Source: Deltaproteobacteria bacterium (GTDB lineage Bacteria; Myxococcota_A; Polyangia; GCA-2747355). Taken from it: 62,972 nucleotides of DNA. A program made the position numbers and the translations under genes. Positions 7,469 through 16,800 of this stretch are shown here, piece after piece (position 1 is the stretch's first letter; every line of letters begins with the position of its first letter). Below the pieces are notes generated by a model. It worked only from the letters and a program-made list of their open reading frames with translations, did no database searches and was not told the DNA's origin. The stretch lies in the NCBI GenBank assembly GCA_020633415.1, contig JACKDQ010000018.1:1-62972 (forward strand), read 5' to 3'.

Positions 7469-10400
7469 TTGAACCATCCCGATCACCAGCGACAGCGGTC
7501 GGCATTGTATTTGCCGACGACAGAGCACGATGCGTGCGGCATTGGCTTTGTCGCCAATATCGACGGCGAAAAATCGCGCGCGATCGTCGATCAAGGTCTC
7601 GAAGTCCTGCTCAACTTGCGACATCGCGCGGCAGTTGGCGCCGATCCGTTGACCGGCGATGGTGCGGGCATGTTGCTGCAGTTGCCCCATCGCTTCTTCA
7701 AGGCCGAAGGTCTGCGTCTCGGTTTCAACATGCCGATGCGCCGTCGCTACGGTGTCGCGCAGATCTTCTTGCCCCAAGACGACAGCGCCCGCTTAGCGTG
7801 TGAGCAGATTCTGCTCGAGGTGGTCGCCGACGAAGGTCAGCGCGTGCTCGGTTGGCGAGATGTGCCGGTCAACGTCGAACATGTCGGCGAAGTCGCGCGC
7901 CAAGTGATGCCGCGGATTCGCCAGTTGTATATCGAACGTCGGCGGGTTGTTCCCAGCGCTTTCGAGCGCAAGCTCTATGTGATCCGCAAGCGTGCTGAGC
8001 GGCGCGTTGCCAGTCGACGGATCAGCGAGCACTTTCACATCGCGAGTCTTTCTTCGGAGACGATCGTCTATAAGGGGCTGCTTTTGCCCCAGCAGCTGGC
8101 GGCGTTTTATGCCGATCTGACGCGGCCAGAGATGGTCAGCGCGATCGCCTTAGTGCACTCGCGTTTTTCGACCAATACCTTTCCGACCTGGGATTTGGCG
8201 CAGCCGTTTCGGTTTATCGCGCACAACGGTGAGATCAACACCGTGCAGGGCAATCGCAACTGGATGTTGGCGCGACGCAGCCAGCTGACTTCGGCAAAGT
8301 TCGACGGCGGTTTGGAGCACCTCTATCCGATCATCGTCCCCGGTCGCAGCGATACGGCGCAGTTCGACAACATGCTCGAGTTACTGCATTTCGCTGGCCG
8401 AAGTCTGCCGCACGCGATGATGATGATGATTCCTGAGGCCTGGACAGCCAATCCCGATATCAGCGAAGAGCGCCGCAATTACTACCGCTATGCCGGCGCG
8501 CTTAGCGAGCCCTGGGATGGTCCCGCGGCGATCGCCTTTACCGACGGGCACATCGTCGGTGCCACGCTCGACCGCAACGGCCTACGGCCCGCGCGTTACG
8601 TGGTTACCGATGATCGGCGTGTGATTCTCGCCTCCGAAGCAGGGGTGATCGATGTGCCCGCCGAACGGGTGCTCAAAAAGGGTCGACTCCGCCCAGGCAA
8701 GATGCTGTTGGTCGACACCGAAGAACGGCAGATTATCGACGACGAGGACGTCAAAGCGGAGATCGCCCACCGTTTCCCCTACGGTCGCTGGCTGCGCCGT
8801 AACGTTTTTGACGCCGACGATGCGCGTTTGCCCCGCGTTGAACCCACGAGGGCGATCGAGGGCGATGCTCTGCATCGGCTGCAGCGAGCCTTTGGGTACA
8901 CCGACGAGACGCTACGCTTGGTGATCACGCCGATGGCGGAGCAGGGCAAAGAGCCACTCGGCTCGATGGGCTGCGACACGCCACTTGCCGTGCTCAGTCA
9001 ACGCGCCCCAAATCTGTTCTATTATTTCCATCAACGGTTCGCCCAGGTGACGAACCCGGCGATCGATCCGATCCGCGAGGCGCTGGTGATGTCGTTGGCG
9101 ACCAGCGTTGGGCCAGCCGGCAATACCTTCGAAGAGTCACCGGAGCAGTGCCATCAGGTTCATCTGAATGGGCCGCTTCTGACCAGCGAAGGTCTGGCGA
9201 GGATCGCAGCGATTCGCGAAGGCGCATTTGAAGCGACGCGACTTTCGCTGCTCTATCCGGTGGATGCCGACGACCAGCACGCGCTGAGTCAGGCGCTCAA
9301 GGCGTTGTGTGCAGCTGCCAGCGATGCGATCGATTCGGGTTACAACATCCTGATTCTCTCCGATCGTGGTGTGGACAACAAGCAGGGCGCGATCCCTTCG
9401 CTGCTGGCGGTCAGTGCGGTACATCAACACTTGGTGCGCCACGGCAGCCGGATGCAAGCGGGTCTGATCGTCGAGACCGCCGAGGCGCGCGAGGTCCACG
9501 ATTTTGCTGCGCTGGTTGGTTATGGGGCCGCCGCGATCAATCCTTATCTCGCGTTGGATTCGATCGCCGATCTCGTCGCCGAGGGTAAGATCGCACTCGA
9601 TTCGGAAAAAGCGCAGCAGAACTACTTTGCTGCGGTGGATGCTGGACTGCTCAAGGTGATGTCGCGGCTCGGCATCTCGACGATCGACTCCTATCGCAAC
9701 GCGCAGATGTTCGAAGCTGTTGGTCTAAATCGTCAGCTGATCGACCGCCATTTTACCGGCACGCCGTCGCGTCTCGGTGGCATTGGTCTGACCGAGCTCG
9801 CTGCGCAGAATCGTGCGCGCCATCAGCGCGGCTTCCGCTCCGCCGCGGCGCTGCGCCACCCGATCGGTGGCGAGTATCAATGGCGACAGACCGGTGAGTG
9901 GCACAAATGGGAGCCTGCGGCGATCGCCGAACTCCAAGCGGCAGTTCGCCAAAACTGCTCGCAAGCCTTTGCGCGCTACAGTCAGATCATCGATCGCGAA
10001 CAATCCGGTCCGGCAACACTGCGCGGGCTGCTCGATTTCGTTCCAGGCGTGGCGGTGGCGCTCTCTGAGGTTGAGCCGGTCGGCGAGCTGGTCAAGCGCT
10101 TTGTCAGCGGCGCGATGTCCTTTGGCTCGATCAGCGTCGAGGCTCACGAGACCTTAGCGATCGCGATGAATCGTATCGGTGGTCGGTCGAACAGCGGTGA
10201 AGGTGGCGAGGAGCGCGAGCGCTATCGCGTCGACGAAAACGGCGATCTTCGTCGCAGCGCGATCAAGCAGGTCGCTTCAGGCCGGTTTGGTGTGACCGCC
10301 GAATACCTGGTCAATGCCGACGATTTGCAGATCAAGATCGCGCAAGGCGCCAAGCCGGGCGAGGGGGGACAGCTTCCCGGAGAAAAAGTCGATCAACGCA

Positions 10401-12025
10401 TCGCCAAGGTGCGCTGTTCGACACCCGGCGTTACGCTGATCTCGCCGCCGCCCCACCACGATATCTACTCGATCGAGGACCTCGCTCAGCTGATCTACGA
10501 TCTGCAAGTGATCAATCCGGACGCGCGGGTTAGCGTGAAGTTGGTCAGCCAAGTTGGCGTCGGTACCGTTGCTGCCGGCGTCGTCAAGGCACACGCCGGG
10601 GCGATCGTGGTTGCCGGCTATGAGGGTGGCACTGGCGCCTCACCGCTTTCGAGCATCAAGCGCGTCGGACTGCCCTGGGAGATCGGTCTTGCAGAAACCC
10701 AGCAGGTCTTGGTACAAAACAACCTGCGCGGGCGTGTCCGACTTCAGGTCGACGGCGGGCTGCGCACGGCGCGAGACGTAGCGATCGCTGCACTGCTCGG
10801 CGCGGAAGAGTTCGGCTTCGCGACGTCGGCCTTGATTTCGATGGGCTGCATCTTGCTACGCAAGTGCCACCTCAATAGCTGTTCGGTGGGTATTGCCACG
10901 CAAGACCCCAAGCTGCGCGAGCGTTTCGCCGGTCGCGTTGAGCACGTCGTCAATTTCTTCACGCTGCTCGCCGAAGCTTTGCGAGCGCTGATGGCCGAGC
11001 TAGGCTTTCGCAGCATCGACGAGATGGTTGGTCGCGTCGACCGTCTTCGCCAGCGGGTCATCAGCGATGTGCCGACGAGTCAGCTGCCGCTCGACCTCTC
11101 GGCGGTAATTGCCCTGCCGGCGGCGCCGCCGGAATGGCCACGACGCTACCAGGCGGCGACGCCCTGGGAACTCGAGCGACATTTCGATAAAGCTCACATG
11201 CTACGTCTAAGAGGTGCGCTCGATCGCGGCCAACGTCAGCGGATCGAAGGCACGGTGAAAAACACCGATCGCGCGGTGGGGACATATCTTTCCGGTGTGG
11301 TGGCGCGGCGGCATGGCGCGGCTGGGCTACCCGCTGACACGGTGACGATTGCGGTCAAGGGTTCGGCTGGACAAAGTTTCGGCGCTTTTTTGGCGCGGGG
11401 TCTAACGCTCGAGTTGGAGGGCGAGGCCAACGACTATCTCGGCAAGGGCCTTTCGGGCGGCAAGATCGCGGTGTTTCCTGCTGAGGGCAGCCGTTTTCGC
11501 CCCGAGGAAAATATCATCGTCGGCAACACCGTGCTCTATGGAGCCACTTCCGGCGAACTCTACGTCTGCGGTGTCGCCGGCGAGCGCTTCGCGGTGCGCA
11601 ACAGCGGTGCGCTGGCGGTGGTCGAAGGCGTTGGTGACCACGGCTGTGAATACATGACCGGCGGTGTGGTGCTGGTGATCGGTGAGACCGGGCGCAACTT
11701 TGCGGCGGGGATGAGCGGTGGCGTGGCCTATGTTTTCGATCCGCGCGGTGTGTTTGCTGGGCGCTGCAACCCGCAACAGGTTGACTTGGAAGCCGTTGTC
11801 GAAGAGGCCGATATCGAGCAGATCTATCAGCTGCTGGAAAACCACGTTGCCGCAACGCGCAGTCAGCTAGGCGGACAACTGATCGACAACTTCTCGATGA
11901 TCCTTCCTTCGTTCGTCAAGGTGATGGCGCGAGAGTACAAGCGTGTGCTGCAAGCGCAACGCGCCACAGCGATCGCTTCGCGCGCAGACGATGCGGCGAG
12001 ACCCAATGGAGCGGCCGATGGGTAA
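7469..12025 (+). CDS. gltB: glutamate synthase large subunit
   Basis: The 1518-residue protein is the alpha subunit of bacterial glutamate synthase, which turns 2-oxoglutarate and glutamine into two glutamates. The N-terminal class II glutaminase domain starts around HDACGIGF (Cys23 in this frame, normally residue 1 after propeptide removal). The central and FMN-binding synthase domains (about 830-1210) contain GEGGQLPGEKV and GYEGGTGASPLSS. The 3Fe-4S ligands follow as C-x5-C-x4-C in GCILLRKCHLNSC. The C-terminal third carries the GxGxG helix domain. Length matches the family. The start is uncertain: TTG at 7469 lacks a clear ribosome site, but no better start precedes the Cys. It overlaps gltD by 8 nt. 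A 7-bp hairpin (7430-7436/7442-7448) lies in the leader. Confidence 0.97.
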   Translation: MNHPDHQRQRSALYLPTTEHDACGIGFVANIDGEKSRAIVDQGLEVLLNLRHRAAVGADPLTGDGAGMLLQLPHRFFKAEGLRLGFNMPMRRRYGVAQIFLPQDDSARLACEQILLEVVADEGQRVLGWRDVPVNVEHVGEVARQVMPRIRQLYIERRRVVPSAFERKLYVIRKRAERRVASRRISEHFHIASLSSETIVYKGLLLPQQLAAFYADLTRPEMVSAIALVHSRFSTNTFPTWDLAQPFRFIAHNGEINTVQGNRNWMLARRSQLTSAKFDGGLEHLYPIIVPGRSDTAQFDNMLELLHFAGRSLPHAMMMMIPEAWTANPDISEERRNYYRYAGALSEPWDGPAAIAFTDGHIVGATLDRNGLRPARYVVTDDRRVILASEAGVIDVPAERVLKKGRLRPGKMLLVDTEERQIIDDEDVKAEIAHRFPYGRWLRRNVFDADDARLPRVEPTRAIEGDALHRLQRAFGYTDETLRLVITPMAEQGKEPLGSMGCDTPLAVLSQRAPNLFYYFHQRFAQVTNPAIDPIREALVMSLATSVGPAGNTFEESPEQCHQVHLNGPLLTSEGLARIAAIREGAFEATRLSLLYPVDADDQHALSQALKALCAAASDAIDSGYNILILSDRGVDNKQGAIPSLLAVSAVHQHLVRHGSRMQAGLIVETAEAREVHDFAALVGYGAAAINPYLALDSIADLVAEGKIALDSEKAQQNYFAAVDAGLLKVMSRLGISTIDSYRNAQMFEAVGLNRQLIDRHFTGTPSRLGGIGLTELAAQNRARHQRGFRSAAALRHPIGGEYQWRQTGEWHKWEPAAIAELQAAVRQNCSQAFARYSQIIDREQSGPATLRGLLDFVPGVAVALSEVEPVGELVKRFVSGAMSFGSISVEAHETLAIAMNRIGGRSNSGEGGEERERYRVDENGDLRRSAIKQVASGRFGVTAEYLVNADDLQIKIAQGAKPGEGGQLPGEKVDQRIAKVRCSTPGVTLISPPPHHDIYSIEDLAQLIYDLQVINPDARVSVKLVSQVGVGTVAAGVVKAHAGAIVVAGYEGGTGASPLSSIKRVGLPWEIGLAETQQVLVQNNLRGRVRLQVDGGLRTARDVAIAALLGAEEFGFATSALISMGCILLRKCHLNSCSVGIATQDPKLRERFAGRVEHVVNFFTLLAEALRALMAELGFRSIDEMVGRVDRLRQRVISDVPTSQLPLDLSAVIALPAAPPEWPRRYQAATPWELERHFDKAHMLRLRGALDRGQRQRIEGTVKNTDRAVGTYLSGVVARRHGAAGLPADTVTIAVKGSAGQSFGAFLARGLTLELEGEANDYLGKGLSGGKIAVFPAEGSRFRPEENIIVGNTVLYGATSGELYVCGVAGERFAVRNSGALAVVEGVGDHGCEYMTGGVVLVIGETGRNFAAGMSGGVAYVFDPRGVFAGRCNPQQVDLEAVVEEADIEQIYQLLENHVAATRSQLGGQLIDNFSMILPSFVKVMAREYKRVLQAQRATAIASRADDAARPNGAADG

Positions 12026-13427
12026 GGTCACCGGCTTCTTGAGCTGGCCGCGGCAGCTGGCGCCAACGCGCGATATCGGCGAGCGGGTCGGTGATTTTCG
12101 TGAGTTTGTTGGATCGCGCGATCCGAAGCTGTCGAGCGAGCAGGGCGGGCGCTGCATGGACTGCGGCACGCCGTTTTGCCAAGCTGGCTGTCCGCTAGGC
12201 AACTTGATTCCGGATTGGAACGAGCTGATCTACCGCAACCGCTGGCACGAGGCCTACGAACGCCTGGCGGCGACGAACGACTTTCCTGAGTTCACCGGTC
12301 GAGTTTGTCCAGCACCTTGCGAACACGCCTGCGTGCTGGCGATCAACGATCAGCCGATCACCATCGAGCAGAACGAAAAGGAGATCGCCGAGCGTGCCTT
12401 CGCTGAAGGCTGGATCGTTGCGCGACGTGTGCGTCGCAAGAGTGGACGCAAGGTCGCGATCGTCGGTAGTGGACCGGCAGGTCTGGCGGCGGCCAGCCAG
12501 CTGATCGCAGCGGGTCATGACGTTTCGGTGTTTGAAGCCGATCAAGCTGCAGGAGGGCTGCTGCGTTTTGGCATCCCTGACTTCAAGCTCGAAAAGTCGG
12601 TCGTGCAGCGCCGGCTTCGGCTGATGGAACGTGAGGGCGTTGCGTTTCGTTGCGGCGTTCGCGTGGGCGTCGACGTGAGCTGGGGTCAGCTGCGTGACGA
12701 GTTCGATGCACTGTTGATCGCGATCGGTGCGCAGAAACCCCGCGAGCTGCAGATCCCCGGCCGTGAGCTGGACGGCGTGGTTCTGGCGATGGACTATTTG
12801 ACCCAGCAGAATCGGCGTGTGGCCGGGTTGCCCCTCCAGGGCGCTGAGCTCTTGGCGACCGACAAGGACGTGATCATCCTCGGCGGCGGTGACACCGGCT
12901 CGGACTGTTTGGGCACAGCGCTGCGCCAGGGTGCTAAGCGCGTCACCCAGATCGAGATTCTTCCCGAGCCGCCGCTGCAACGTGCGGCTGACAATCCCTG
13001 GCCACAGTGGGCGCGGGTGTTGCAGACTTCGAGTTCGCAAAAAGAGGGCGGCGAACGGCGTTTCGCGCTGCGCACCGAGCGGCTGAGCGGCGATCAGCAG
13101 GGACGTCTGCAAAAGCTGCACGCGGTGCGTGTCGAGCTTCGCGATGGTCAGTTGGTTGCCGTGCCAGACGGTGAGCTGAGTCTGTCGGTCGAGCTGCTGA
13201 TCTTGGCGATGGGTTTCGTTTCACCGTTCACCGATACGCTCACAGCCGAGCTCGATCTGATGCTCGACGGACGTGGCAACGTCAAGGTCGACGAGCGCTT
13301 TCAAACCAACCTTGCTGGCGTTTTCGCCGCCGGTGACGCACAGCGCGGGCAAAGCTTGGTTGTTTGGGCGATCGCCGATGGTCGTCGTGCAGCGCAGAGC
13401 ATCGACCGCTTCCTCGCCGGGCGCTAG
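12018..13427 (+). CDS. gltD: glutamate synthase small subunit
   Basis: The 469-residue beta subunit of glutamate synthase takes electrons from NADPH through FAD and 4Fe-4S clusters to GltB. The ATG at 12018 is chosen because it gives the usual MGKVTGFL start and has GGAG 6 nt upstream; it overlaps the end of gltB by 8 nt. N-terminal Cys clusters CMDCGTPFCQAGC and CPAPCEHAC bind the iron-sulfur clusters. GSGPAGLAAA is the FAD-binding Rossmann motif and GGGDTGSDC the NADPH-binding one. FAAGDAQRGQSLVVWA near the C-terminus is the closing FAD signature. Together with gltB it makes a standard two-gene operon. Confidence 0.97.
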   Translation: MGKVTGFLSWPRQLAPTRDIGERVGDFREFVGSRDPKLSSEQGGRCMDCGTPFCQAGCPLGNLIPDWNELIYRNRWHEAYERLAATNDFPEFTGRVCPAPCEHACVLAINDQPITIEQNEKEIAERAFAEGWIVARRVRRKSGRKVAIVGSGPAGLAAASQLIAAGHDVSVFEADQAAGGLLRFGIPDFKLEKSVVQRRLRLMEREGVAFRCGVRVGVDVSWGQLRDEFDALLIAIGAQKPRELQIPGRELDGVVLAMDYLTQQNRRVAGLPLQGAELLATDKDVIILGGGDTGSDCLGTALRQGAKRVTQIEILPEPPLQRAADNPWPQWARVLQTSSSQKEGGERRFALRTERLSGDQQGRLQKLHAVRVELRDGQLVAVPDGELSLSVELLILAMGFVSPFTDTLTAELDLMLDGRGNVKVDERFQTNLAGVFAAGDAQRGQSLVVWAIADGRRAAQSIDRFLAGR

Positions 13428-13803
13428 CCGCTTGGGCTGGCAAGATCAACCCAAGGCGCCGTGGTCGGCGTCTCACCCGACGGCGTGCCAACGCCTCGAC
13501 GCCCTTTGATCGTCGGGCAGCCATCGCTGAGATCGCCGTTGGCGCGCCGAGCTACCGAGCTACTTGGAGAGAAACAACTGAAGCGCGAAGGTGCTGCTGT
13601 GGTCCATGGATTTCCCCCGGAATCGGTCATGCAACTATTGCACCGCTTTTGCAGCGCCAGCTCACCCGCAAGTATTTTAAATTACCGGGATTAATCTTGC
13701 GGACTGATGCAGCTGGGGACCTTTGGCCTAGGCGCAGGTGGCGGGCCGAGCGCCCGGCTAGCGCCATCGCCACGCTACCCGAGGGCCTTGCGCAGCGTGG
13801 TCG
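13428..13803. other. convergent intergenic region without a confident gene
   Basis: 376 bases between the convergent ends of gltD and the alpha-2-macroglobulin gene. It contains short open frames on both strands, including a 68-codon minus-strand frame (13424-13630) rich in Ser, Pro and Gly and starting with an ATG that lacks a good ribosome site. An AT-rich patch (13671-13697, AAATTACCGG neighbourhood) stands out against the GC-rich surroundings. No T-tailed hairpin, tRNA or repeat was seen. The region may hold only termination signals or a decayed gene. Confidence 0.4.
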
Positions 13804-16800
13804 TTAGAGCACGTCGATCCGCAGAGCGTTTCCTTCGGCGCGATTTTCTGGCCGGTAGTACTCGTAAAGCAACGGCGTGCGAATTCTCACGCTGAGCGGA
13901 TAGGCGCTGGTCAGTGGCAGGCGGTAGTCGAGCTGTTGTCCGGCGTCGATATCGCTCAGATAGAACAGCGCTCGACCCTCAACCTGCTGCACCTTTTCGA
14001 TTCGACGTTGAGCGAGCAGTCGCGTTAGGCCCTGCTCTTCGATCTGCAGGCCCGGTGGTAGCGGGACGATCACCATCGGCATCGCCACCTTCTTGCTTCC
14101 GCTATTGCTGAGCTTGATGTGCAGCGTCACGGCGTCGCCGCGACGAATGCGTTTCGCGCTGAGCTGCGTCGCGATCGCCAGTTTGCTCGCCGGTGGTGGC
14201 AAGTGGCCATTGGGCACGCTAAAACTCTGCACCAGTTGATAGCTGCTGCTGCCGCGTCCGGAAAAAGACAAACTATACGTCTCCGAGCTGCCTGGTTTCG
14301 GTGGCGGGAGGTCGATGCGCAGCGTTCGATCCTCGCCCGTCAGTCGATGGCTCTGTAGCTCGCCGGCGCCGAGCGCGACGCGCAGCGTGCCGACGGGCAA
14401 GGTCCCAACCTGTCGCTGAGCGAGCAAAGCCCGCAGTGCGAGAATCGTCGCTTGCGTGGAGTGCCAGGCGCGATGGCGATCGCGTGAGGCAACCAAGCTC
14501 TTAAACAGCTTGGGCAGCTCCGCCTGGTGGCGCCCGCTTTTGCCGATCAGCGCCAAGGCCGCCAGTGCGCTGGTCTCGATCTGGCCGCTGATGCCGCCGC
14601 CGTGGGTCAGCGTTGCCTTGGGTGCTTCGAAGAATATGCCCTGGTCATCGCGCTTGTGTGTCCGCCAAAGTCGCTGTCGGATCGTGTTGGCGAAGCCGCC
14701 GCGATCGCCAAACAGATTGCCGACCACCGCCAGGGTGTAAGGGTCCTTGATTCGATCGACGTGGCTCTGGACGTAGTTGCGGGCGCGGCTCAACGCAGGA
14801 CCTTTGTAGCCGCTGTGCTGCAGGGCGTTGGCAATGTATGCGGTGATTCGCACCTTATCCGCGGTGAAGCGGTTGATCGCGCCCTCGCGAATGCCGCCGC
14901 GATCGGGAGCAAAGCTGCCGTCGGCGAGCTGTTTGTTCGCGAGCCAATGCTGAGTGCGGCGGATCAGGCGCGGGTCGACGGTGTGGACCCGACTCATCTC
15001 GGAAAATTCCATCAGGCCGTAGGCCGTTAGCACTTGGTGGGCTGGTGCGTTGCCAAACCAGGAGAAGCCGCCGCCGTGGACTTCGAAGGTCAAGAGGCGC
15101 TGGTAGCCTTCGGCGACCAATTTTCGCGCCCGCTTGATCAGCGCGGGCTTTGTTTGATGCTGCTTCTTGAGATAGTCGAGAAGCAGCAGATTGGGATAGG
15201 TCGACGATGAGGTCTGCTCGAAGCAGCCACCCGGTTGACGCAGCATCCCCTCAAGTCCCTCGAGCGTCTGACTCATCGGTCCGGGATAGATCAGCAAGGC
15301 GAGTTTCGTGCTGTCGCCTAGTGCTTGGGCAGGAACTGCGATGCGGTGATCGATCGGCTGGTGCTCGAGCGTGCCGGAAAAGGCGATCGCCCGCTCGACG
15401 CCGTCGAGTTGGACTGTCGTCGATTTCTCCACGGCGTCGCGGAGATTGCCTGTTTGGCCGATGACGGTGAGCCGCTGATCGCCGCGCCCCGTCGCCAGGA
15501 TCGGAAAATGTCGTACGCCGACCTGTCCTGGCTCGAGGGTGATCGTCTGGGTTCGCGGGCCGCGAGCGATGTACCAGCCGGCTGGCCTTAACGACAGTGC
15601 GATCACTTGCCGCGTCTTCTGATAGTTATAGACGGTCACCGGCACGTGCAGTTGATCACCGACGGTCAATGTGCTGGGTAGCTCGATGTCGATAAAGAAA
15701 TCTTGAAAGACGCGCAAATCGCGGGTGATCGCGGCGATGCGACCGTCGACGGTTGAGGCCAAGCCCTGAAGCTTCCAGGTCGTGATGCTATCCGCGAGAT
15801 CGATCGCGACCTGCGCTTTGCCGCTCGCGTCGGTCACCAGCTCCGGCTGCCAAAACAGTGTTTCCGGAAAATGGCTGCGCGTAGCGCCGGCCGTCCCGGC
15901 GCCACTGCCGATCGTGCCCATGCTGCCCAGTCCGAGCGCTCCATAGCCGACTCCGCCCCCGCCGCTTCCGTAGCCGCTCATGCCGAGGCCGCCGAGGAGC
16001 CGCCCTCGGCTGACGCTGACTTTGATAAAGCTGCGCAGTGCACGGCGCTGCTTGCGACCGAGTCGTGCTAAGCCCTCGACGGTGATCGCATTACCCTCGG
16101 GCACGATGTCGTCCTTCGTGCCGAAACGCTGGTCCGGGCCGGCCGAGCGCAGGTGTGTGCGCGAAACGAAACCGCTGTCGAACGCATTGATGTAGTGCCC
16201 GCGCGTTGTTACCACGCGATAGAGGGTTCCCCATGGATCACGGATCTGGTGGCGCTTGAGCAACTTCAAGGCAACCATCCGCTCGAGCAGATTGGCCTTG
16301 AGCAGATAGGGGCGGTCTTTCGCCGCCAAAAAGCGCAGCTTTTCGCGCGGCAAGCTGGCTTCGTCGAGTTGGCGCTGCTTCGCAGCGTCGATCCGGCGAT
16401 AGAGCTCGCGCAGTTTGCTGCTCGCCGCGCTCGCCGCCAGTTGTGCGAAGCGCAGCGACGGATGCTCGACTTGGATGGCGGCAATCGTGACGGGCTGCTT
16501 CCAGGGATTTTGCTGATCGCTCGGCTTGAGTACGCCGTGGGCGACCATTTTGGCGATCAGGTTGGCGGCAAAGCGCCAGTTGCCGTCGGCACCGCGTACG
16601 CCGGCGCTATGACGGCCAACATAGGCCGGGATCCGCCAGCTGATCTGGCGCGCTTGCTGGCGCCAGGCATTCATTCGCGCGAGCCACGGGTTGTTGCGAA
16701 AGAGCTGCTGCTGAGCGGGAGCGATCGCTGACATCAGCAGATCGGCAGCCCTCAGCCGCAGCGTTGGTTGCTCCGGCGAATCGGGCAGCAGCCAGTGATC

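Noticed and set aside
12195..13121. Antisense frame of 308 codons over gltD
   Set aside because: Full overlap with a certain gene; composition typical of a shadow frame.
13424..13630. 68-codon minus-strand frame between gltD and the macroglobulin gene
   Set aside because: Low-complexity Ser/Pro/Gly content and no ribosome site; kept only as part of the intergenic description.
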